Of a stretch of DNA of 64,000 bases, positions 1-13,400 are shown in pieces. Numbering within the stretch: position 1 is the stretch's first letter; each line of letters begins with the position of its first letter. The notes beneath the pieces were generated by a model. The model did not search any database. It was not told where the DNA came from and was given only the letters and a program-made list of their open reading frames with translations. The position numbers were made by a program, and so were the translations under genes. The DNA lies in the NCBI GenBank assembly GCA_028826165.1, contig JAPDFW010000083.1, forward strand, positions 248,001-312,000, read 5' to 3'. Origin of the DNA: Anaeramoeba ignava. Lineage: Eukaryota; Metamonada; Anaeramoebidae.

Positions 1-3000
1 CTTATTTTCCAATTCTTCCAGAGAAATCCGATCGACTTTCTGGAATTGAAATCTTGATCCGAAGAAAATATTTTATCAGTTTGACATGCTTTTGGTTTTT
101 CCAGTAGAATTGACTTGAGAATATCGTTGCGATCCTCATTAGATCCAAACGCGAGAAGGTGTGTCTCTCTGTTTTTACAAAGGATCTCTATTGCAGCGTC
201 CTCTCCCTTGTATTTTCGCTGATAAACCGCATTCAGATTCGAATTTTTGATCCTGTATCTTTGTTGGAAAATTTGACAAGGAATTCCCTGGAATTTACTA
301 TTGATCTCATGTAATTGATCCAGAAAAATGTATATACACCTCTGAGTAAGGACAACTGTCGACGGAATGTCGAAATATAGAGATTTATAAAGGCAATGTT
401 TTTTCCTTATAATTTTTTCCATTTGCGAAATTTGATATTTTTTGCTGTTTTTTTTCTCAAAGATTTGCGCAATTTCTGGAGTGCTGTATGAATATCCAAA
501 ATTCTGGAGTTGGTGTATTAGGTTTGAGGATGAGATTTTCTGTTCGATTGAAACAGTTTCTTGTTCTTTTTCCTTGACCAAATTTTGGTTCAATAAATTG
601 ATTTCAAGTCGGACAATTTTGTTTTGTTTTTGTTTTTTGGAAAGCATCAACCGACTAATAAAGAATATTTGCACTTTCGCCAGTTTTGTTGGTTGCTTTT
701 CGTCTTGTGCGGAATATTGGCTATTTTGGTTATCCAGAAACTGTGGAGGTTTTGTTTCGTTGGGAAGAAATACTGTTCTAAGTCTGCATTTTTTTCGATC
801 GGAATTTTCAATTTGATGAGGGAAATAACAAGAAAACATATTAGGGGATTGATTGCGACTCCAAACAGCGCGGATATGAGTCATTTCTTTGATGATTTTC
901 TGCCATTCTCTTGATATTTTATGTTCTCGAAATATCCTATTTTCCCATCTTTTCTGAGTCAAATGAATCAATTTCTCGGTTTTGATTCGAATTGAACGAG
1001 TTCCTTGAATTCTTAGAAAATCCACTTTCTTTTTTATGTCAGCTTTTCTTTCTAAAATTTTATTTTCTTGATCTTTCATAAAATCACTAAAGTTTTCCAA
1101 TCCAAGATCCATTTTCTTGGCATATAATTCCAACGAGTTAACTTTGAATTGCTCGATTATTTGGTCATCAAGTTTGAATATGAATTGATCTCGAAAAGTT
1201 GGATCAATTCCCTCTTTGATGACCATCATTTGCTTTTTGAAATTTTTTGTGTTTGAAATTGAACTGAAAATATAATTCACTTTGGATTTCAACACATCTT
1301 TTTGTGTTAATTGATAGAATGTTGCAAGATAATATATCAACAAATGGCAAGAATATTGATCTTTAACAAAAATTCTTGTGAATCTATCGTGTCCAGCAAT
1401 ATAGTTCACAAATACAGAAATGAGCTCAGGAAAATCATGGAATTGAAGCGAAAAAATGATTATTTTCCAGATTAGTTGATAAAGAAGTGTTCTTGGTTTT
1501 AGAATAATCACTCGATTCGATGTGAATTTTGTTGTTTGATCAAAAAATGTTGTGAGAAGATAAATCACTGTTTGGATAAAATAAATATCTTCATTTTTAA
1601 ATGTTTCGATTTTCTGTTCGAAAATTAAATCTGAAATGAATTTGATCACAAAATTGGAAATGAATTTGGAAAACTCGATACAATTTACTTGTGATTGTTC
1701 GAGTAAGTCTTTTTTTGTGGAAAATATTTGGCTTATGTGAGATAATATATCAATGATAACTTTCTGATAAATTTTGACTTGATCGAGAATTTGAGGTGGA
1801 GTAAGAAGTTCGGAAATGATTAAGTTTATTGGGATACTTAACTTTTCAGATAGGTTTATGACAATATATCGAGAAACTGCAACTATAAATGACCATAATT
1901 CGTCTTCTATTTTTTGGATATTTTGAAGTGTGTTATCAAGGTGTTCTTGTTGGAAAATGGATTTAATTGATTTTGTGTTAGAATTTTCTATATTAGAAAC
2001 TGTTTCAATGTTAGTAGCTATTTTTATTTTCTTAGATAAATTATCCTGAATATTAGGTTTAATGGATGATACTAGATTTTTATCTAAATTAAGATCGAAA
2101 TCAAATGCTTTATCTTGATTTTCATCTAAATTAAGATTGGAATCAACTGTTATTTTATCTTGATCTTTATCTAAATTAAGATCGAAATCAAAAAATATTT
2201 CATCTTGATCTTGATTTTTATCTTTTGAATTTAAATTTGAATTTGAATCTAAATTTGAATTTAAATTTATTTTTGAATTTGGATTTGAATCTAAATTTGT
2301 TTTTGAATTTGCTTTTGAATTTGTTTTTGAATCTAAATTTAAATCTAAATCTAAATTTGAATCTAAATTTGAATCTAAATTTGAATTTGTTTTTGAATCT
2401 AAATTTGAATCTAAATTTGCTTTTGAATTTGAATCTAAATCTAAATTTGTTTTTGAATTTGTTTTTGAATTTGTTTTTGAATTTGTTTTTGAATTTGTTT
2501 TTGAATTTGTTTTTGAATTTGTTTTTGAATTTGCTTTTTGAATTTGCTTTTGAATTTGTTTTTGAATTTGCTTTTGGTAAATCAATTTCTTCTTGACTCT
2601 TAGACTTAGAAAATTCTAAAATTTCTAAAGTAATTCCCCTAAGAGCTTCGTTAATCAAATTAACTAACCCATAAAAAATAAAATCTCTCTTAACTTGATC
2701 ATTTCCTTTTTGGAAAATCTTATAAGTTTTACGAAGAATAGAAAGCCTGAAAAAAACATCACGAATATTTATAAAAACAGTAAATAATGTTGGAAGAGAA
2801 GCTGGAGTTGCCTTCAAAAGTGTAAATATTTCTTCAACAACTCGGATTTCAAGAGGAAAATGAGACAAATGCTCTCCAAGTAAATAAAAAGCGGAAGAAT
2901 TAACAAAAAGATTTCGGATTTTGGAAATTTTGCACAGAGAACGAACCAAAGCAATAATTTGTATTCTCATTTCGAGAAGATCGTGACGAGCAAGATTAAC

Positions 3001-6000
3001 AATAAGTTCAATCGGAAATTGCTTTTTGAAATCGAGTTTTTTGGCGATGTTTTTTTGGTTCATTTGCATGATTTCAGCAAATGTTTTGATAACAACTAAT
3101 CTTGTTAGTGATTGATTGTAAGTGAAAAGATAAGTGGATGATTTCGCTTCTTCCTTTTTAGGCATGACTGTATAATGTGTCAGTAATAAATACCGCAAGA
3201 TCTTCGCAAGATCTCCTGGTTTTCTTGTGATGTATTTGATGATTTGCATCAAGATATCAAGGAAATTATAAGGGAAGAAAATATCATCTTGGAGTATTTG
3301 CAAGGTTTTCGAGAGAAAATTGACTTTCCTGAATTGGGAAATATTGAAACTGGAGTGCTTGTTGCGTGAATCAACAAGAATCAATAGAGAGGAAAATAGA
3401 ACGTATTGCAAATCAGGATCTGCACGTTTCCATATTGACCAATTTAAAAGAACATTTTTGAGAGCATGAATATTGATGATCATCGGCGATTCTAATATCG
3501 ATGGTAAATAGTTTTTGTTCTTATCTTGCGAACTCATTGTGGGAGTTGCGCATATGTAGAACCAATTAAGGAGAAAGTCTTGTGTTAATTCCCAATTTGA
3601 ATTCCGAAACACTCTTTCAAGAAGATATAAACTATCGGATTCTTTTGGATCGAAATTGTGAAGAGAATTGATGATATAACGAGTAAGAGAAGTTGATTTT
3701 TGCTGTGCAACTTGATTGCAACAAAGAGAGGCAGCCAGAAGATAAAGAGTTATTTTCTGAGCTCCAAGAAATTGAATGGAATCGCAAGCTCTTGATATTG
3801 TGCGAAATTTGGCATATTGATTTAGAACAGGATTGCAATAACGGAATTGGTTTTTGTGTGAATGCGATTTATCAAGTGATTTTTCGGGATTGGTTTCCCG
3901 CACAATCGCAAGCGATTTAGGCGCAATATACATCAAAACGAGATAGTCTTGGAGATGTGAAAGATGGAAATCTTTGAAATAATCTGCGGAAATTCCTTTC
4001 ATATTTTCGGTGGTATCCAGAATCTCGCAAAGAAACGGTACGTCGATATTGGCATGAAAATTTCCTGAAAATAAATTGCGATAGTTCTGTCCTATAAGAA
4101 ATAATTGGAATGCTGTTTTTTCTTCAAAAGCAGTGGAGAAAATATAGATATTCCCCATCAAAAGTTCTCTTCGTGTAAACATGGAAAAAGTTGTTGTGTT
4201 GTCTCTTGCACGAGAATTCAATAAACGTCGCGAATAAGTATGTGCAGATTGAAGAGATAAATAAGATGTTGTTCTTGATTGGATGTTGGATTCCTCATTT
4301 GGAACAAAAGGTGAATTTTCGTTCAGTAAAACTTCCTCCACATTCGGCTGCACAAACCCACCAACTGGCCCACCAAATCTGACGATAAGTGGTTCTTCAA
4401 GCTCGGGCATCTGAGGAAGAGATAAAGATCGCTTTTCGACTCTTCTTCCGTTAACAAACAAATAAACTTTATGAATAAAAGTTTTGGAGAATCGATGTGA
4501 AATTGCCACGTGGTACCACGTTTCAGTTTTAAATTTCCCGAATTCTCCAAATATGATTGATTTTGTGTCGTTGTTGATGCACATTTCGAGTTTTCTTTCG
4601 GGATTGAGTTTTATGCAACAGAGAGAAGTTTGCGACTTGGATTTGAGGACAAAATCAACAAGACGCAGAGCACACCTTTGATCAAGAATGGAAGACTCGT
4701 TTGTAGTGGATTGAGAAGGATCCTCGTCTGAGATGGATTGGGAATCGGTAAGCGATTCTTCTTGAATCTCTGAGAACCAAAACCAAAAGGAAACGAAATA
4801 ACCATTTGTTGAAGGCCATAAACTGGGAACATTTTCAATTTCACAAATGCCATATTCATCCTCGTGCTTTGTACCGAGACGCAGGAATCTCTGAGGAAAC
4901 AAATTGGTTTTTGTAATTGTTTCTGCAAGTCGAAAAAGATGGTATTCACTTGATCTTAAAAGAAGTGAAAATAGAAGCCTTGTTTCTTCTATGCTGATAC
5001 TGTAGCAACCAAGAAGCTGCAGTAATTCCGATGAGAGTATCACGCAGAGAGTTTTGTTCTCCTACCAAAATGGGGGAAAAAGTGTTCACAACTTGCTTAA
5101 AAACACGAGCGGAGCAGAGTCGTTTGAGATTGGTTCTGCTTGCTCTTGCGAGGGAAGAAATGCCCTGGATTGTCCGCTGAGCGAAGAAAACCATTCGAGA
5201 AGATTCAACGAGGAAATGCTCAAGAATTTGGAAGATCAAATTGATGATAGAAGGAAATGTAATTTTGGAAAAGGAATCCATGTTTTTGAGGGAACGCGAA
5301 GGTAGACACATCTCAAACAGTGTGAAAAGAGAAGGAGATGCATTGAGTTGGTCATAGACGCGGCGGTACTTGTCCTGAGAAAGATAGAGGAGATGTATCT
5401 CGTGGCAGAACTTGCTCTGATGCATTGAAGAGTAGTATTTTTTGCGTTTTTCTTCAAGAAAAGTTTCTGTGAGAAGATCAACACCTGTTTGCGCTGCCAT
5501 TTTGAAAAGGATATTGATAAGTATTGGCGCGGCAATCTTTGAAGAGGACATTCCAAGCTGATCGAAAAGTGCGAAGAAAATATGTGTTTGGAGTTTGGAA
5601 GCGAATTTTTTCCTGTTAGATTTGTGTGATCTAACAATAGCATCCAAAGTGCGAAAAGTTGCATCAACATAGAACCATATAGCTGCGCGCAGATCCGGGT
5701 CGGAAAATCTTCTGCTACTGCCTTTGTCTTGGAGAATGCTATTAATTTGGCTTATACGACTCAAGCACGAAAAAAGAAGCGTTGCTGAATTGCTCTTCAG
5801 TTTGGGATGCTGGAAAAGCAAGACTACCAATGCCAGCAGCACATCGACTTGTCCTGAATAGAAGTCGCGTTTGCTGTGGTGCGTGGGTGTCTGGAGTGTT
5901 TCGGATATCCCGTGGAACATTGAGGAAAGTTCTTCAAATGAAAATTCTTCAGAAATTTTAATCAAAGTTATCAACGCCAAATATCGAAATTGGGTATGAT

Positions 6001-8060
6001 TGACAAGCGCATATAAATGGCGGAATCCCGATTTAGACTCGAACACTCTACGGTTTTCTGCGCAATTTCTCAGAAGAGCAAGCACAAGCTCGAAAACAGT
6101 GCGATAAACTGCCACATTTTCTGTTTGTTTTTGCTGTGCTATTTTTGTTTCTGAGTCCTTTGCATATCCATTGACAAAGCTTGATGGATCGGCAACAAAC
6201 TCAGCTACAATCCTCACAGCACCACCTGCACGCAAGTTGCTCTCAAAATCAGTATTTTGTGCAATTAAATTTTTCATATGCTTTGAAACGCGAAGCAAAA
6301 TTTCCGGGTTTTGTGTCGTAAGTAAATTGCAGTAGCTCGACAATTCGAAAGAAAGTGTATGATAGTAAACAATATACTCCATCATATCGAGGGTTTTGTC
6401 TTGCCATTCAGGTTCTAGATCAGAAAACTTATTGAACATTGAATTAAGAAAATTTGAATTTTTCACAAAATAAAAATTTATAGGATGAGCTTCAATAATG
6501 ATGCTAATAGCCTCAAAAACCTCATGACTCAACCCCCATTTGAAACTAAGAGAATGGTACACTGTGACAAGTATATCAAAGGCGTTTGTATTCTGGAGAA
6601 TTTTGTAAATTTGCTCTTCTCTTTTCAATTCAAAGAAAAGTTGAATTAATTTTTCTGCACTTTTTAGCTTTTCTCCTTGTTGTTTTGCCTTGTTTCGCGC
6701 ATAAGAATTTCCTGACAATCCCCCTTTTGAATGCTGTTCTGCAATTTTTGTTTGTATTTCCAATGTTTGTTTTTTGACAAAATCGTCGATGAATTTCAAG
6801 CTCATTGCTGCAGGTCTTCCAATAAAAACAAATTGTGCCAAAATGTGAAGAATTCGAAATAAATATGCCATTCCATTTGGAGTTTTTCTTGCGCTTCTTT
6901 GCAAGAAATTCAATACATTTTTGAAGAACAGAAAGTCCATTTTTCTTTTCAAATTCTCGATACAAAACTGGTAAATTGATTTCGAGTGTTGTTTCAAAAA
7001 GAAACTGTAAAAGTGTGAATACATCAATAATCAAGTCTGGAGATGGGTTGTTGATTGGATCTACTATAGAAAGTAGGGATGGTATGAATTTAACAGTTCT
7101 CAATAAAAATGGTTTTGATTGTGAGTAAATTGTTATTTTTGCAATTTTCGTCAGAATTCTTAATAAGAAACGTTTAATTGATGTTTGTGGATGTGATGAG
7201 ATAGATTGAAGTAAGCTTGTTAGGTTATAATTTTTGATAATTTCAGTTGAGTATCGATTTTTTTTAGAAATGTTATGAAGGATTTTTGTTATTATGAATT
7301 CTGGTTTTAAATTTTGGGAGTATTTGAAAGGAATTTTTATATTTTGATTTTCATTTTCTAATTGATTTTCTAATTGATTTTGATTTTGATTTATATTTTG
7401 ATTTTCTAATTGATTTATATTTTCTAATTGATTTATATTTTTATTTTGATTTTCTAATTCATTTTCATTTTCTAATTGATTTTCTAATTGATTTTCTAAT
7501 TCATTTTCTAATTGAAAATTCATCTCATCTGGAAGTGATTTATCAAGTGAAGCAAATAAAAAAAATTGTCTTCCACGATTTGCAAAAAAATTTCTAATTG
7601 GCTTAAAACTATATTTGATATTTTCATCTTCTTCCATAATTTGTTCAGATCTTCTTTCATTCGAAATCAAATTTAATAAAGAAATTAAAGTAGTTGCAAA
7701 TCCATTAATCCAAATATTTGTTGAACGAGATGTAATTGCAAGAAGTCTTAAATATTTAATTGCAGATGATGAATGAATAAATAAAGAAATAGAATCCCCA
7801 ATTAATTTCCCAGATTCATCAGAACAAAAAAGATGAATATCATTAACAAATTGAGTGAAAATTGTTTGGTGAACTTCCGAAATGTTTCCATATTGGAAAT
7901 TAATTGTATTTTTTGGTTGTTTTTCGAAAACTGAAAGAAATAGATCTGCAAATTTATCGAAAATTTGTTTTTGAGTAATATAATTTTGTTGTTGGAAAAA
8001 TTGTTTCCAGAGTTTATGGAGTTGAATAACTTTATCAGTTGTGACTAAATTTAAACTCAT
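1..8060 (-). CDS. BEACH-domain protein (neurobeachin/WDFY/LYST-like), N-terminal part, runs off the left edge
   Basis: Giant scaffold of the BEACH family, which acts in membrane traffic, autophagy and lysosome biology. The start is the ATG at 8060 (MSLNLV...). In order: an armadillo-like helical region, with a low-complexity LENQ/NINQ stretch at about 7340-7515; a ConA-like lectin fold at about 4380-4820 (WFWF, WYHVAISH, VYLFVNGRRV); more helical repeats; an Asn/Ser/Lys-rich linker at 2200-2570; and a PH-BEACH domain at about 50-700 (ending ETHLLAFGSNEDRNDI). The frame stays open to base 1 at WKNWKI, which matches the start of a BEACH domain, so the BEACH and WD40 parts lie outside. Three frame changes of the same sense interrupt it, at 6883-6887 (T5), about 5052-5055 (T4, or a 49-nt GT-AG intron) and 2535-2539 (T5). 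Removing one base at each restores one frame. Assembly error is most likely; a decaying gene is possible. The family call is firm, the subfamily is not. Confidence 0.88.
2221..2575 (-). repeat. Low-complexity coding repeat of TTTGAATTTGTT / TTTGAATCTAAA type
   Basis: About 350 bp of 6- and 12-bp units inside the BEACH gene. In the frame shared with both flanks it encodes an Asn/Ser/Lys-rich linker (NSKTNSK, SNSNLNSKDK). The alternating Lys/Phe peptide obtained without correction comes from an extra T in the run at 2535-2539, where sister units carry T4. It is a likely disordered linker ahead of the PH-BEACH region. Confidence 0.75.
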
Positions 8061-8207
8061 TTCCAAAAAAAAAAAAGTAAAAAATTTAAAATAAGAAATT
8101 AAAAAGAAATGAATTAAACTAAAGAAAAAAATGATTTTGAGTAAAAAAATTTTTTTTCTTTTACGAATTTTTTTAATTTATTTTTATTAATATTAATTTT
8201 TAAATTT

Positions 8208-10325
8208 TTAATTCCAAGCAAACCATTTTAACATTGAATTTGGATTTAATTGAAAGTAATCAATTGTTTCTTCCATTTCTGAATAATGATTTTTGATAAA
8301 TTCTTGATCAATAGAATCAATATACAAAAATTTAATAATTTGAGTCATTTCAAAATAAGATCTTTGAGTATAATCTTGAACTGTATTTGAATTATCACGA
8401 ACAAACAGAAACATTGCTCTATACAAATCACTTCTTAAAGCAAGAATAACTTTATGAACTTTTAAATCACGCGATTCAACAACAATTGAGAAATCTTTCT
8501 CTTTATCATTTTCATATAATTTTTGGAAATCCGAAATGATTCCGTTTCTTCCTTTTTTCTTGTCGATCCATTGCTTTGGAGATTCGATTCCAAGTTCTTG
8601 AATGAAATCAAATAAAAATTGGTAACAATCTTTGAATTTCTTATTTTCAATTATTCCAGTATAAACAAACTCAAAAAATTCCATCACTTTTTCACGTGAT
8701 TTATCTTTGCAAACATTGGATAAATTTTCCAAAAATTGATTTCGTTTTTGGGTTTCTTTTTGGGGATCATCTAACAAAATCAAATCAAATCTTGGGAACA
8801 AAATATCCTTATGCAATTTAATTAAACCGCCTTCATTCAAAGAAATTTGCAAATCAGTCAATTCTTGTTGAATTAAAAATTGTTTTAAATCAAAATGGAA
8901 TGAACGCAAATGCTCCAACAAACTTTTGGAGTGTGAGTCAAGATAGAAACCTTTTGACAAATCAAAATCCATCCAAGATCCATAAAGAAAAATAATAGCT
9001 TCTTTTCTATATGAGCTAAGAGCATATTCCAAAGATGTTCTTTCTCCTGGTTCGTTATCAATATCCTGCTGAGGAGTGTGCTTCAAAAGCAACTCCAGAC
9101 ATTCGGTGGATGTGTTACCGAAGGATGCTTCCTGAAGAGGAGACTTCCCAGTTTCTGTTCTGACGCTGAAGTCAGCTCCACAATCAATGATTTTCTGGAG
9201 GAGTTCAGCATCGTGGTTTGTTCTACAAGCCAATAATAGCGGGGTTTGGCCAAAGGAATCTTTCACATTCACATCGGCACCATATTCAATAAGCAGCTTG
9301 GCTATCTCAGGTCTGAATAGAGGCGAATTTAAAACAATTAATAAAGGTGTTTGGTTGTTATTGTCGGGCAAATTCACATCGCACTTCTTTTCTAAGAGGA
9401 ACTTTAGCAGGGTTATATCGCCAGCATATTCGCAGAGAAAATGTAGAGGTGTTTGGCCTGATTTGTTTTTGATATCATAGGTTTCAAACTCGCTTTTTTC
9501 AAACAATATTTGGAAAATTTTTGCACTTTTTTCATTTGTTTTAACACAAAATTGATGGAGAACAGAATTCCAGTTCTTGGGGTTGATTTGCGAGGGGTCT
9601 GCGCCGTATTTCAGAAACAAGAAGATGTAGTCCTCGTGCAAACCTAGTTGGAGAAGTAGCAAAAAGGGGCTCAATCCTTCTATATTCATAATATTTGGAT
9701 TAGCACCTTTAGAAAGTAGAAATTCAATTAACGAATAATCTTTTGAATTGTGAACAAGAAAATAAAGTGGAGAATACAGGGATTTAGTCAGGAGATTAAT
9801 ATCTGCTCCGTTTTCCAGGAGAGTCTGTATTTTCTCCAAAGAGGGAAACGAGGAACATGCATAATGAATTGCACTTAATCCATAATTGTTTTGTAAATTA
9901 ATTTCTGCTTTTTTTTCTAGCATTAATTCTATCAATGTCTTCGCGTTGTTTGTTTGGCAAATTAAATGAAAAGGAGTTGTTCCGTTTATATCTTTGGCAT
10001 TTACATCTGCTCCATTTTCTAATAGAAATTTGACATTGGCAAACGGTGGATTTGATTTACATAAAGTGTGAAGTGGTGTTTCTTTGCTAAATTCTGAATC
10101 AATAACATTAATGTCAAATCCTTTCTCTAAAAGACATTTAAAAGTTTCTATTGAAGCTAATTTTTCACATGCAAAATGAAGGAAAGTCATATTGTTTGTG
10201 GTTTTTATGTCAATGTCAATTTTTGTATTTTTTAAAAATTCTAAATTATTTTCAGAAATTGCTTCTTCTATTTTCAAAATATTTTCAGAATCAGAATCAG
10301 AATCAGAATCTGCAAAGAAAAACAT
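8208..10325 (-). CDS. Ankyrin-repeat protein with tandem C-terminal BTB-like domains, 705 aa
   Basis: Intronless. The start is the ATG at 10325 (MFFFADSDSD), followed by a short acidic Ser/Asp run. Residues of about 50-440 hold roughly eleven ankyrin repeats (TPLHTLC, TPFHLIC, LLEKGFDIN, LLENGADVN patterns). After a spacer come two BTB-like modules: one around GLIKLHKDILFPRFD, about residue 510, and one around FSIVVESRDLKVHKVILALR, about residue 610 to the end. Such proteins are usually cullin-3 adaptors in which the repeats choose the substrate; that role here is inferred. The second BTB resembles that of the RCC1-BTB protein at 48-50 kb (LRSDLYRAMF versus MRSELYRGMF), so both belong to one expanded family. 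It is divergent from CCT2, with 117 bp between the two starts. Confidence 0.9.
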   Translation of the reverse strand: MFFFADSDSDSDSENILKIEEAISENNLEFLKNTKIDIDIKTTNNMTFLHFACEKLASIETFKCLLEKGFDINVIDSEFSKETPLHTLCKSNPPFANVKFLLENGADVNAKDINGTTPFHLICQTNNAKTLIELMLEKKAEINLQNNYGLSAIHYACSSFPSLEKIQTLLENGADINLLTKSLYSPLYFLVHNSKDYSLIEFLLSKGANPNIMNIEGLSPFLLLLQLGLHEDYIFLFLKYGADPSQINPKNWNSVLHQFCVKTNEKSAKIFQILFEKSEFETYDIKNKSGQTPLHFLCEYAGDITLLKFLLEKKCDVNLPDNNNQTPLLIVLNSPLFRPEIAKLLIEYGADVNVKDSFGQTPLLLACRTNHDAELLQKIIDCGADFSVRTETGKSPLQEASFGNTSTECLELLLKHTPQQDIDNEPGERTSLEYALSSYRKEAIIFLYGSWMDFDLSKGFYLDSHSKSLLEHLRSFHFDLKQFLIQQELTDLQISLNEGGLIKLHKDILFPRFDLILLDDPQKETQKRNQFLENLSNVCKDKSREKVMEFFEFVYTGIIENKKFKDCYQFLFDFIQELGIESPKQWIDKKKGRNGIISDFQKLYENDKEKDFSIVVESRDLKVHKVILALRSDLYRAMFLFVRDNSNTVQDYTQRSYFEMTQIIKFLYIDSIDQEFIKNHYSEMEETIDYFQLNPNSMLKWFAWN

Positions 10326-10442
10326 TTTTCTAACAAAACAAAACAAAAAACAAAAATAAAAACAAAAACAAAAATAAATTTAAATTAAAAATTTTTTTTT
10401 TCATTTTTTCATTTTTTTCTTTTCAAAAAAAACAAAAAAGAA
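10326..10442. promoter_or_regulatory. Bidirectional promoter of the ankyrin-BTB gene and CCT2
   Basis: 117 bp between two divergent ATGs. On the + side, T-runs broken by TCATTTTTT occur at 10391-10425, just before the CCT2 start. The same arrangement precedes most genes here and looks like a TCA-type initiator. The other half is A/C-rich (AAAACAAAAA), that is, T/G-rich on the minus strand. Confidence 0.5.
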
Positions 10443-13400
10443 ATGAATTTAGATCAAGAAAAAGATAAAGAAGCAAGAATTTCCTCATTTGTTGGAGCAA
10501 TTGCATTAAGTGAATTAGTATCTCCAACCCTTGGACCAAAAGGAATGGTAATTAAAAAACAATTAAAAAATTAAAAAATTAAAAAAAAATTTTAATTAAA
10601 AAATTAAACAATCAAAAAAAAAATTTTTTTATAGGATAAAATTTTGCAATCTATGAGTAATAACAATGAAATTTCTGTGACCAATGATGGAGCAACAATT
10701 CTTAAATCAATTCATATGTCGAATCCAGCTGCCAAAATTTTAATTGGTAAAATCAATTTTAATAATCAATTTTAATAATAATTTTAATAATAAATTTAAA
10801 TAATAAATTTAATAATAAATTTAAATAATCAATTTAATAATAAATTTTAATAATAAATTTAATAATAATTTTATAAATAATTTTAATAATAAATTTAATA
10901 ATAATTTTAATAATAAATTTAATAATAAATTTAATAATAATTTTAATAATAAATTTAATAATAAATTTAATAATAATTTTAATAATAAATTTTAATAATA
11001 AATTTTAATAATAAAATTTAATAATAATTTTAATAATAATTTTAGTAATAATTTTAGTAATAATTTTAATAATAAATTTTAATAATAAATTTTAATAATA
11101 ATTTTAATAATAATTTTAATAATAATTTTAATAATAAATTTAATAATAATTTTAATAATAATTTTAATAATAATTTTAATAATCAATTTTAATAATAAAT
11201 TTTATAATAAATTTAATAATCAATTTTAATAATCAATTTAATAATAAATTTAATAATAAATTTTAATAATAAATTTAATAATCAATTTAATAATAAATTT
11301 TAATAATAATTTTAATAATAAATTTAATAATAAATTTAATAATAAATTTAATAATAAATTTAATAATAAATTTAATAATAAATTTAATAATAATTTTAAT
11401 AATAAATTTTAATAATAATTTTAATAATAAATTTAATAATAATTTTAATAATAATTTTAATAATAAATTTAATAATCAATTTTAATAATAAATTTAATAA
11501 TAAATTTAATAATAAATTTAATAATAAATTTAATAATAAATTTAATAATAAATTTTAATAATAAATTTAATAATAAATTTAATAATAAATTTTAATAATA
11601 AATTTTAATAATAATTTTAATAATAAATTTAATAATAAATTTAATAATAAATTTAATAATAAATTTAATAATAAATTTAATAATAAATTTAATAATAAAT
11701 TTAATAATAAATTTAATAATAAATTTAATAATAAATTTAATAATAAATTTTAATAATAAATTTAATAATAATTTTAATAATAAATTTAATAATAAATTTT
11801 AATAATAATTTTAATAATAAATTTTAAATAATAAATTTAATAATAAATTTAAATAATAAATTTAATAATAAATTTTAATAATAAATTTTAATAATTTTAA
11901 TAATAATTTTAATAATAATTTTAATAATAAATTTTAATAATAAATTTAATAATAATTTTAATAATAAATTTTAATAATAAATTTAATAATAATTTTAATA
12001 ATAATTTTAGTAATAATTTTAGTAATAATTTTAATAATAATTTTAATAATAAATTTAATAATAAATTTTATAATCAATTTTATAATAAATTTAATAACAA
12101 TTTTTAATTTTATATTTTTTTTGATTTATAGAAATTTCAAAAGTTCAAGATGATCAAGTTGGTGATGGAACAACAAGTGTAGTTGTTCTTGCAGGTGAAT
12201 TATTAAGAGAAGCTAAAAGACTTATTGAATTAAAAATTCATCCTCAAATTATCATTTCTGGTAATCAAAATAAATTTAAATTTTTTATTTTTATTTTTAT
12301 TTTTAATTTTTAATTTTTATTTTAAAGGTTTTCGTAAAGCTAAGGCAGTTGCTTTAAAAGCCTTGGAAAAAGCTTCTGTTGATAAAAGTAAAGATAAAGA
12401 AGCTTTTAGAAAGGAATTATTGAAACTTGCTGGAACTACATTATCTTCAAAAATTCTTAAAACAGAAAAAGATAAATTTTCGGAAATTGCAGTTGATGCA
12501 GTTTTAAGACTTAAAGTATGTTTAAAATTTAAAAAATTCAAATTAAATTAAACAAAAAAAAAATTAAAAACATTTTAATTTTTATATTATTAAGGGAAGT
12601 ACAAATCTTGAAAGTATTCAAATCCTTAAAAAGAAGGGAGGTTCTTTGAAAGATAGTTATATTGAAGAAGGTTTTATTTTAGATAAGAAAATTGGAGTTG
12701 GACAACCAAAACGTTTAGAAAATGCAAAAATTATGGTTGCTAATACACCAATGGATACTGATAAAATTAAAATATTTGGAACAACAGTTAAAGTAGATTC
12801 ATCAGCTAAAGTTGCAGAAATTGAAAAAGCAGAAAGAGTAAAAACTCATTTATAAAAATAAAAATTAAAATAAAATTCATTTATAAAATTAAAATTCATT
12901 TATAAAAGGATAAAATGATTAACAAATGCAAGAAAATTGTTGCACATGGAATCAATTGTTTCATTAATAGACAATTAATCTACAATCTTCCTGAACAATA
13001 TTTCACAGATAACGGAGTATTATCAATTGAACATGCAGATTTCAGTGGAATTGAAAGATTAGCATTAGTAACCGGAGCAGAAATTGTATCAACATTTGAC
13101 AATCCAGAGAAAGTAAAATTAGGAACAGCAAAATTAATTGAAGAAATCATGATTGGAGAAGACAAACTTATTCGGATCTCTGGATGTCCTGATCCAGCAG
13201 CATGCACAATTGTATTGAGAGGATCATCAGGACACATTCTTGACGAAGCGGAACGTTCACTTCATGATGCTCTTGCAGTTCTTTCTCAGGTGCAAATTGA
13301 AACAAGAACTGTTTATGGTGGTGGTTGTATCGAAGTTTTAATGGCAAAAGATGTTGAAGAAGAAGCAAAAAAAGTTTCAGGAAAAGAATCACTTGCTGTT

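Noticed and set aside
442-914. Two + strand open frames of 96-124 codons
   Set aside because: They are antisense to the PH-BEACH coding frame, which shows clear family similarity.
2218-2560. Lys/Phe/Arg-rich C-terminal tail of a 941-codon frame in the BEACH gene
   Set aside because: It begins at a T5 run where sister repeats have T4. The corrected frame gives Asn/Ser/Lys linker sequence and joins the open PH-BEACH frame downstream.
5043-5091. 49-nt intron as the sole explanation for the BEACH frame change
   Set aside because: GT-AG ends and phase permit it, but it would delete the residues preceding LLGCYSIS that fit the family; a one-base change in the T4 run at 5052-5055 keeps them. Left open, not adopted.
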